Shown here: piece after piece, positions 1 through 5,044 of the stretch | Layout of the letters: each line of letters opens with the position of its first letter | Position numbering within the stretch: the first letter of the stretch is position 1 | DNA from: Thermus kawarayensis JCM 12314 | GTDB lineage: Bacteria > Deinococcota > Deinococci > Deinococcales > Thermaceae | Reading direction: 5' to 3' | Assembly (NCBI GenBank): GCA_001311545.1 | Contig: BBBL01000142.1 | Span: 1 to 5,044 of the forward strand | DNA length: 5,044 nt | The notes under the pieces: model-generated | Databases searched by the model: none | The model's input: only the letters and a program-made list of their open reading frames with translations | What the model was told of the DNA's origin: nothing | Position numbers and translations under genes: made by a program

Positions 1-23
1 TCGGCCACTGAGATGGTGCCACG

Positions 24-31
24 AAAGGAGG
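24..31 (+). promoter_or_regulatory. Shine-Dalgarno site of the binding-protein gene
   Basis: AAAGGAGG lies four bases before the ATG at 36. It is a near-perfect match to the anti-Shine-Dalgarno sequence and fixes that ATG as the start, even though the frame opened there is soon interrupted. No clear -10/-35 promoter is visible in the 23 bases to its left, so the promoter is probably outside the window. Confidence 0.85.
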
Positions 32-35
32 CGGT

Positions 36-95
36 ATGGGAAAACTAGGTAAGCTGGCGGTACTCGGTATAACCGCTTTGGGCCTGGCCCTGGCG
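36..95 (+). other. Signal peptide of the binding protein (type I, no lipobox)
   Basis: The first 20 codons give a short Lys-containing N-region (MGKLGK), a hydrophobic core (LAVLGITALGLALA) and a small-residue end, Ala-Leu-Ala, before Gly-Pro-Gln. The predicted cleavage is after residue 20. There is no cysteine near the site, so this is not a lipoprotein signal. The mature protein would be released or held in the cell envelope rather than lipid-anchored. The cleavage position is an estimate by eye. Confidence 0.75.
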
Positions 96-1901
96 GGTCC
101 CCAGGACAACAGCCTGGTGGTTGGGGCCTCCCAGGAGCCAGGGTCTTGGCGGGAGACTTCCTGAGCGTCATCTCCAACCAGGCCATCAAGTTGGAGATCG
201 AAGGTTACCTCTTCGCCCCCTTCATCGGCTTCAACGCCAACAGCGAGAACTTCCCCGTTCTGGCCACCGAGGTGCCCACCCTGCAGAACGGGCGCCTTCG
301 GGTCACGGACATCGGCGGGGGCAAGAAGCGCCTGGAGATGGACCTCACCATCCGCCCGGACGCCAAGTGGTCCGACGGCAAGCCCATCACCACCGAGGAC
401 GTGCAGTTCTACTTTGAGGTGGGCAAGGCCAAGGGCATGCCGGTCCTTAACCCCGACTACTGGGAGCGGGTGAACCTCAGGGTCAAGGACGCCCGCAACT
501 TCACCGTGATCTTTGAGCCCGCCTACTACTACGACACCTACGGCACCCCCATCGGCTACGCCCCAAGCACATCATGGGGCCCGAGTGGGAGAAGGTGAAG
601 GCGGCGGCCCGGGGCCTGGACCCCGACAAGGACGCGGAGAAGCTCAACGAGCTCTACCGCAACTTCTTCCTCAAGTTCGCCACCCCCGCTAACCTCAACA
701 AGGGGGCCATGGTCTACTCCGGGCCCTTCAAGCTGAAGCGCTGGGTGCCGGGGAACTCCATTGAGATGGAGCGGAACCCCAACTTCCCCATCAAGCCCGA
801 GGGCGGGGAGAGCAAGTACGTGCAGAGGGTGGTCTACCGCTTCATCCAGAACACCAACTCCCTCATGGTGGCGGTGATCGGCGGCTCCATTGACGCCACC
901 TCCAGCGTTTCCCTCACCTTTGACCAGGCCCGCTCCAAGCAGCTTACCTCCCGCGCCCCCGGCCGCTTTGACATCTGGTTCGTCCCCGGGGCCATCTGGG
1001 AGCACATTGACGTCAACAAGTTCTCCAACTGCCAGCAGGTGAAGGACCTGGGCCTGGACGATGTGCGCACCCGGCAGGCCCTTCTCTACGCCCTGAACCG
1101 GGAGGGCCTGGTGAAGGCCTTCTTTGACGGCCTCCAGCCCGTGGCCAACACCTGGATCGCCCCCGTCAACCCCCTCTTCAACCCCAACGTGAAGAAGTAC
1201 GAGTTTGACCTGAAGAAGGCCGAGGCCCTCCTGGCCCAGATGGGCTGGCGGAAGGGCCCGGACGGCATCCTCCAGCGCACCGTGGGGGGCCGGACCGTGC
1301 GCTTTGAGATTGAGTACGTCACCACCGCGGGCAACGCCGTCCGCGAGCGCACCCAGCAGTTCTTCGCCGAGGACCTGAAGAGGATCGGCATCGCCGTCAA
1401 GATCAACAACGCTCCCTCCGCCGTGGTCTTCGCCGACGACTACATCCAGCGGGCCAGCGAGTGCAAGTGGACCGGGCTCTTTGAGTTCGCCTGGGTGTCT
1501 AGCCTTCAGGAGGACGGCTCCTTATTCCAGTACAAGAACCTGAACACCGGCACCATCCAGGTGCCCACCAAGGAGAACAACTACCAGGCCAGAACATCGG
1601 CGGCTGGCGCAACGACGAGTTTGACCGCCTGACGAGCCAGGCCGTGCTGGAGTTTGACGAGGCCAAGCGCAAGCAGCTCTTCGCCCGCGCCCAGGAGATT
1701 TGGGCGGAGGAGCTCCCGGCCCTCCCCCTCTACTTCCGCGCCAACCCCTACGTGGTGCGCAAGGGCCTGGTGAACTACGTGGCCAGCGCTTACGCCGGCG
1801 GCTTTGGCTACCCCGGCTGGAACGCCTGGGAGATCGGCTGGGAGAGCCGGGGCGCCGTGAAGAAGTGGGACCAGGCGAAGTACGCCCTTTCCCTCAAGTA
1901 G
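36..1901 (+). CDS. ABC transporter solute-binding protein, family 5 (peptide/oligosaccharide type), interrupted by three frameshifts
   Basis: Extracytoplasmic binding protein that would capture peptides, or possibly oligosaccharides, and deliver them to the two permeases encoded next. As given, the frame from ATG 36 stops at 162. The protein continues in a second frame (about 140-570), a third (about 565-1590) and then the original frame to TAG at 1899. Adding one base near 141-143, 561-564 and 1587-1588 restores one protein of 622 residues, a normal size for the family. Residues 1-20 form a signal peptide. The family-5 signature follows at about 112-123 (WSDGKPITTEDV), then a long two-lobe body ending in a typical C-terminal part (EEL PALPLYFRANPYV). 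The only cysteines in the restored protein are C333 and C477. The substrate cannot be told from sequence: family-5 proteins annotated as peptide binders bind oligosaccharides in some thermophiles such as Thermotoga. The indels look like sequencing errors because coding constraint continues across all of them; a recent pseudogene is the alternative. Confidence 0.9.
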
Positions 1902-1910
1902 CCTGGGTGG

Positions 1911-1916
1911 TATAGT
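1911..1916 (+). promoter_or_regulatory. Possible -10 element (TATAGT) just before the terminator
   Basis: TATAGT is one base from the TATAAT consensus and stands out in GC-rich DNA between the stop codon of the binding protein and the terminator hairpin. The -35 position holds TTTCCC (1888-1893), a weak match to TTGACA. A transcript starting about seven bases downstream would begin inside the first arm of the terminator hairpin and so would not form it fully, giving the permease genes their own transcription. This is inference from position and a single motif. Confidence 0.25.
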
Positions 1917-1919
1917 GGG

Positions 1920-1949
1920 GCCCGCTGGGGTTTTCCCAGCGGGCTTTTT
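1920..1949 (+). terminator. Intrinsic terminator between binding-protein and permease genes
   Basis: A perfect 10-bp GC-rich stem (GCCCGCTGGG at 1920-1929 pairing with CCCAGCGGGC at 1935-1944) closes a five-base loop GTTTT and is followed directly by five T (1945-1949). This is the standard factor-independent terminator form. It lies 18 bases after the stop of the binding-protein gene and about 25 before the first permease. In ABC import operons such a partial terminator after the binding-protein gene commonly keeps permease expression lower than that of the binding protein; that role here is inferred. Confidence 0.9.
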
Positions 1950-1960
1950 AGTGGCATAAA

Positions 1961-1968
1961 GAGGAGGT
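1961..1968 (+). promoter_or_regulatory. Shine-Dalgarno site of the first permease
   Basis: GAGGAGGT sits six bases before GTG 1975. This strong site decides for the GTG start rather than any later ATG. Confidence 0.85.
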
Positions 1969-1974
1969 ACAAGC

Positions 1975-2985
1975 GTGTTCGCTTACACGGTGCGCAGGCT
2001 TTTGCAGATGGTCCCCCTGCTCCTGGCGGCCAGCGTGGTCATCTACACCCTCTTGGCCCTGCAGCCCGGGGACCCATTGGACGAGCTCAGGCGGCAGAAC
2101 CCCCGCATGACCGCCGAGCAGTTTGAGGCCTTGAAGCGGGCCTACGGCCTGGACCAGCCCCTCCACATCCGCTACTTCAAGTGGCTCAACCGGGCCCTGC
2201 ACGGCGACCTGGGCTACAGCCGCACCTACGGGATCCCGGCGGCGGAGTACATCTTCGCCCAGCGCCTGCCCAAGACGCTGCTGCTCTCGGGGCTGGCCTT
2301 GACCCTGGCCCTCTTGGTGGCCATCCCGGTGGGGGTGTTCTCGGCGGTGCGCCAGTACTCCCTGGCGGACTACGCCATCACCTTCCTCTCCTTCGTGGGC
2401 TTTTCCATGCCCGTCTTCTTCCTGGGCATCCTTCTCCTTTACCTCTTCGCCATATGGCTTCCCGACCACATTCCGGGGTTCCCCCGCTTTCCCACCGGGG
2501 GAGTGCCGGGGGTGCTTTGGGAGGACGTGCGCTCCGGGGCGGTGAGCCTGTGGGAGTACCTGGGGCAGTGGGCCTGGCACCTGATCCTGCCGGTGATCGC
2601 CCTGTCCTCCTTGCAGATGGCCGAGTGGACCCGGTTCATGCGGGCCTCTCTCCTGGAGGTGCTTTCCCAGGACTACATCCGCACCGCCCGGGCCAAGGGG
2701 CTTTCCGAGCGGGTGGTGCTCTACAAGCACGCCTTGAGGAACGCCCTCATCCCCATCGTGACCCTGGTGGGCCTGGCCATCCCTGGGGTTTTGGGAGGAG
2801 CCACCATCACCGAGACCATCTTTAGCTATCCCGGCATGGGACGGGCCATCTTTGACGCCCTGGTGGAGAAGGACTACAACGTGGCCATGGCGGCCCTGGC
2901 CTTTTTGGCCCTCATGACGGCCCTTTTCAACCTTTTGGCCGACCTGGCCTATGCGGTGGTGGACCCCCGCATCCGCTACAGCTAG
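1975..2985 (+). CDS. ABC transporter permease, DppB/OppB type
   Basis: Inner-membrane subunit of a peptide/oligosaccharide ABC importer, 336 residues, normal for the DppB/OppB family and intact. An N-terminal helix (about 10-30, LLQMVPLLLAASVVIYTLLAL) is followed by the conserved PGDP motif and a large external loop with the GLDQPL and GDLGYS elements usual in this family. Further membrane helices lie at about 100-125, 130-160, 200-215, 260-285 and 300-325. The cytoplasmic EAA loop that contacts the ATPase is at about 228-260 (EVLSQDYIRTARAKG, ending HALRNALIP). The protein ends in the family-typical DPRIRY. The start is GTG 1975, set by the GAGGAGGT site. It follows a terminator and is followed ten bases after its stop by the second permease start, so the two are almost certainly co-transcribed and translationally linked. 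The exact substrate is not shown by the sequence, so no gene symbol is given. Confidence 0.95.
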   Translation: MFAYTVRRLLQMVPLLLAASVVIYTLLALQPGDPLDELRRQNPRMTAEQFEALKRAYGLDQPLHIRYFKWLNRALHGDLGYSRTYGIPAAEYIFAQRLPKTLLLSGLALTLALLVAIPVGVFSAVRQYSLADYAITFLSFVGFSMPVFFLGILLLYLFAIWLPDHIPGFPRFPTGGVPGVLWEDVRSGAVSLWEYLGQWAWHLILPVIALSSLQMAEWTRFMRASLLEVLSQDYIRTARAKGLSERVVLYKHALRNALIPIVTLVGLAIPGVLGGATITETIFSYPGMGRAIFDALVEKDYNVAMAALAFLALMTALFNLLADLAYAVVDPRIRYS

Positions 2986-2991
2986 AGGTGA
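2985..2991 (+). promoter_or_regulatory. Shine-Dalgarno site of the second permease
   Basis: GAGGTGA begins on the last base of the TAG stop of the first permease and is three bases before GTG 2995. It supports GTG 2995 as the true start of the second permease over the in-frame ATG at 2951, which lies inside the first permease gene and has no comparable site. Confidence 0.7.
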
Positions 2992-2994
2992 ACT

Positions 2995-4183
2995 GTGGCG
3001 ACCGCAACCGTTTCCGCCAAACCCCGCACCTTTTTTTAGCCTCTTTTGGCGCCGCCTGAGGCGGCACCGGATGGCCATGGCGGGCCTGGTGGTCATCGTC
3101 CTCCTTATCCTTATGGCCATCTTCGCCCCCTGGCTTGCCCCCTACGACCCCACGGCCCAGCCCACCGGAGAGGACGTGGGCCAGTACTACTTCAATCCCC
3201 CTTCCCGGGAGCACCTTCTGGGCACGGACGACCTGGGGCGGGACGTCCTCTCCCGCATCATCTACGGCTCCCGCATCTCCTTGCTGGTGGGCTTCGCCGT
3301 GGCCTTTTCCAGCGTCATCCTGGGGACCATCATGGGCACCCTGGCGGGGTACTTCTCCGGCAGGCCCCTCCGCTTCTACCTGGGTCCCTTGCGCCGGGAA
3401 AGGGAGGGGTTTTACCCCTGGACCTTCGCCCTTTGGCGGGTCTTCTCCTGGTTCCTCTACTACGGGGTCCTCTACCTGGCCCTCTCCATCGCCTGGGCCT
3501 TGGCCAAGGACGGCCTACGGGCCGGGAGCCCGGGAAGCTACCTGGGCTTCGGCCTCACCCTGGCCGTGGTGCTCTACGCGGCCTGGTATGGCCTCAAGGG
3601 ACAGATCCGCCTGGACCTGGACGTGGCCATCAGCCGCCTCATTGACTTCATGCTCACCATCCCCACCCTGCCCTTGCTCCTGGTCCTCTCGGCCCTCCTT
3701 CGCGACCCGGGGGTGAAGGTGGGGCAGTGGGCGCAAGGCGTCTTCGGCGACGCCGCCAGCGTCTTCATCATCATCACCATCCTGGTCCTCTTCGGCTGGC
3801 TGGGCACGGCCCGGCTGGTGCGGGGGAATATCCTCTCCCTGAGGGAGCAGGACTACGTGACCGCCGCCCAGGCCCTGGGGGCCACCGACGCCCGCATCAT
3901 GTTCCGCCACCTGGTGCCCAACACCCTGGCCCCCTTGATCGTGCAGGCCACCCTGCAGATCGGCGGGGCCATCCTTACTGAGGCGGCCCTCTCCTTCCTG
4001 GGATTCGGCATCCAGCCCCCGGTGGCCACCTGGGGCAACATGCTCACCAACGCCCAGGAGTACATCTTCACCGCCCCCTGGCTCGCCTTGCCGCCCGGGT
4101 TCATGATCTTCATCACCGTCCTGGCCTTCAACTACCTGGGAGACGGCCTCCGGGATGCCCTGGACCCGAGGAGCAGGCTCTAA
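2995..4183 (+). CDS. ABC transporter permease, DppC/OppC type, with a +1 shift at a T7 run and an internal insertion
   Basis: Second membrane subunit of the importer. From GTG 2995 the reading is 14 codons ([14 protein letters not shown]) and then TAG at 3037. Skipping one T in the T7 run at 3031-3037 continues into the long frame ([16 protein letters not shown]), giving 395 residues. Seen in the protein: a basic N-terminus, helix 1 at about 28-47, the family motif [15 protein letters not shown] at about 74-88, helix 2 at about 97-118, then an extra segment at about 123-207. The normal fold resumes with [24 protein letters not shown]. The EAA loop is at 284-313 ([13 protein letters not shown], ending HLVPNTLAP), followed by the conserved [12 protein letters not shown] and the C-terminal [10 protein letters not shown]. 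Family members such as E. coli DppC are about 300 residues, so this one is about 90 longer. If the shift does not happen, translation could start at ATG 2951 (410 residues, overlapping the first permease by 35 bases) or ATG 3071 (just before helix 1). The GTG start with one base gained in the T run is preferred. Confidence 0.9.
3031..3039 (+). other. T7 run plus in-frame TAG: frameshift site in the second permease
   Basis: Read from GTG 2995 the codons are ACC TTT TTT TAG. Slipping one base forward on TTT, or losing one U during transcription, replaces the stop with AGC and joins the long permease frame. A perfect six-pair hairpin (GCCGCC at 3051-3056, loop TGA, GGCGGC at 3060-3065) lies 11 bases after the TAG. 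Either a base error in the sequence or a real slippery site would give this picture; there is no Shine-Dalgarno-like sequence just upstream of the kind that stimulates the prfB +1 shift. Confidence 0.6.
3362..3616 (+). other. Extra segment of about 85 residues inside the second permease, two likely membrane helices
   Basis: In DppC/OppC proteins the GYF-G motif after helix 2 runs almost directly into the helix beginning with a V-D or L-I-D motif. Here, after GYFSG, there is a basic stretch (LRREREG), a hydrophobic segment rich in aromatic residues ([20 protein letters not shown] and on), a polar linker ([12 protein letters not shown]), a second hydrophobic segment ([19 protein letters not shown]) and then [12 protein letters not shown]. 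The boundaries come from comparison with the remembered family layout and are accurate to a few residues. Composition matches the rest of the gene and the frame is open throughout, so it looks like a genuine domain insertion. Confidence 0.65.
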
Positions 4184-4981
4184 GGCCACCCCATCCTGCC
4201 GCGCCGGGATGGGGCTCCAAAGAGGGCCTGAGCTTGGCCTCGGGGTAGGCGGCTTCCACGAAATAGAGGCCGTGGGCCGGGGCGCTGGGGCCTGCCAGGC
4301 GGCGGTCCCCGGTTTCCAGGATGGCCTTCAGGCTCTCGGGGGGCCGTTTCCCCAGGCCCACCTCCAAAAGGGTGCCCACCATGCCCCGCACCTGGCCCCG
4401 GAGGAAGCTTTTCCCCCGGAAGTAAAGGCGCACCTCGAGGCCCCCTTCCCCCTCCACCTCCTCCACCCTGGCCTCCAAGAGCTCCCGTACCCCTTCCCGG
4501 GTCTCCTCCTTGGCGAAGCCCAGGAAGTTGTGCCGTCCCAGGAGGAGGGGCAGGGCCTCCCACATGGCGGAGAGGTCCAGGGGCGGCTTGAGCCAAAGCG
4601 CCCGGTGGCGCAAGAGGGGGGAAGGGTGGGGCCTCTGGAGCACCCGGTAGCGGTAGGCCCGCCAGAGGGCGTCCTTGCGGGCGTGAAAGTCCTTGGCCAC
4701 CTCCAGGGCCCCCACCACCTTGAGGTCCTCGGGGAGGAGGCGGTTCAGGGCCTCGGGCACCTTCTCCACCGGGATCCCGCTTTCCACGTCCACGTGGAAG
4801 GGCATGGCCAGGGCGTGCACCCCGGCGTCGGTGCGTCCGGCGGCCACGGCCTTGGGGAGGGCGCTGATCCGGAGCAGGGCCTTTTCCAGCTCGCCCTGCA
4901 CGGTGCGCAACCCCTCCCTTTGCCGCTGGAGCCCGGCGAAGTGGGTGCCTCGTACTCGGCGAGGAGGAGCAGGCGGCGCAC
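4128..4981 (-). CDS. truA: tRNA pseudouridine synthase A, with one frameshift near its start
   Basis: TruA isomerises uridines 38-40 of the tRNA anticodon stem-loop to pseudouridine in the cytoplasm. Translation starts at GTG 4981 ([11 protein letters not shown]), then needs one extra base at the CC of 4948-4949 to continue as [20 protein letters not shown] and onward; as given, the frame breaks there. In the restored protein the catalytic aspartate is D52 in the signature [11 protein letters not shown]. Other conserved parts are [14 protein letters not shown] (about 99-112), [10 protein letters not shown] (149-158), [16 protein letters not shown] (188-203) and APAHGLYF (234-241). The recognisable protein ends near residue 249, a usual TruA length. 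The open frame then runs about 35 residues more, with poorer codon bias, across the 3' end of the convergent permease gene. A further lost base near 4236 would instead end it at a TAG at 4180-4182, overlapping the permease stop by a few bases. The true 3' end is therefore uncertain. It lies nine bases after the stop of an upstream gene, so probably in an operon with it. Confidence 0.92.
4187..4216. terminator. GC-rich hairpin at the convergent junction, possible terminator without T-tract
   Basis: CCCCATCC (4189-4196) pairs perfectly with GGATGGGG (4207-4214), extended inward by a T-G and a G-C pair around a six-base loop. It starts five bases after the TAA of the second permease, where a terminator would be expected. 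No T run follows on either strand, so it is not a canonical intrinsic terminator. It also lies inside the C-terminal open frame of truA. A role in ending the permease transcript is inference from position. Confidence 0.35.
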
Positions 4982-4990
4982 GGCCCCAGC

Positions 4991-5044
4991 TTAATCCGCG
5001 CCCACGGGGGTTTTGGAGGTGGCCCTCCGACGGGCCAGCCCTCC
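4991..5044 (-). CDS. C-terminal end of an unidentified gene upstream of truA (partial)
   Basis: Reading leftward from the window edge, 17 open codons ([16 protein letters not shown], preceded by one Gly) end in TAA at 4993-4991, nine bases before the GTG of truA. Tight spacing on the same strand fits an operon partner. The piece is too short to recognise; it is a basic, low-complexity tail as often found at protein C-termini. It could also be chance open frame. Confidence 0.4.
   Translation of the reverse strand, partial: GGLARRRATSKTPVGAD

Noticed and set aside
2951..2994. ATG 2951 as the start of the second permease
   Set aside because: It lies within the first permease gene, lacks a Shine-Dalgarno site, and gives an unusual Trp/Pro-rich N-terminus, whereas GTG 2995 has GAGGTGA at proper distance and yields a typical N-terminus after one base is skipped.
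3051..3065. GCCGCC/GGCGGC hairpin as a terminator
   Set aside because: It lies inside the permease coding region, has only six pairs, and no T run follows; the T7 run is upstream of it.
1948..3120. A 390-codon open frame on the minus strand opposite the first permease
   Set aside because: It is antisense to an obvious membrane protein, spans a terminator, and its product is an improbable Gly/His/Gln-rich string. Such shadows are common in DNA with this third-position GC bias.
3727..3981. A short plus-strand frame with a run of histidines resembling a metal-binding protein
   Set aside because: The histidines come from out-of-frame reading of ATCATCATCACC, which encodes consecutive isoleucines of a permease helix.
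3515..4189. A 224-codon minus-strand open frame opposite the second permease
   Set aside because: It is antisense to conserved DppC motifs, and its Gly/Asp/His/Gln-rich composition indicates a shadow frame.
4155..4994. A 279-codon plus-strand open frame opposite truA
   Set aside because: TruA motifs on the other strand are unmistakable, and this product is a Gly/His/Pro-rich shadow with no recognisable fold or binding site before its start.

Overview
The window looks like chromosomal DNA of a Thermus species. It is very GC-rich with strong G/C bias at third codon positions, it uses GTG starts and purine-rich Shine-Dalgarno sites, and the TruA and ABC-transporter proteins have a thermophile-like composition (many Leu, Arg, Glu and Pro; few Cys). 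Genus is inferred from this general resemblance; no search was run.

Layout, left to right. Positions 36-1901 (+) encode a secreted family-5 solute-binding protein of a peptide/oligosaccharide ABC transporter, broken in the given sequence by three single-base losses. A 73-base gap (1902-1974) holds a strong intrinsic terminator. Positions 1975-2985 (+) encode an intact DppB/OppB-type permease. Positions 2995-4183 (+) encode a DppC/OppC-type permease that starts right after the first and needs one base skipped at a T7 run to be read from its best start. It carries an extra segment of about 85 residues with two likely membrane helices. On the opposite strand, 4128-4981 (-) is the tRNA pseudouridine synthase truA, converging on the permease and also carrying one single-base loss. 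At the right edge (4991-5044, -) is the last 17 codons of an unidentified gene just upstream of truA.

The three plus-strand genes form a binding protein-permease-permease import operon. No ATP-binding subunit is present between the permeases and the convergent truA, so the ATPases must be encoded elsewhere or upstream of the window. The terminator after the binding-protein gene would let that protein be made in excess over the permeases. The truA pair is an unrelated housekeeping unit.

Five single-base indels in 5 kb, four of them losses in short G or C runs and hitting conserved genes including truA, are best explained by sequencing or assembly error. The T7 site in the second permease is the one that could also be a genuine recoding or slippage site. 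No CRISPR array, insertion sequence, tRNA, rRNA or clearly novel system was seen.
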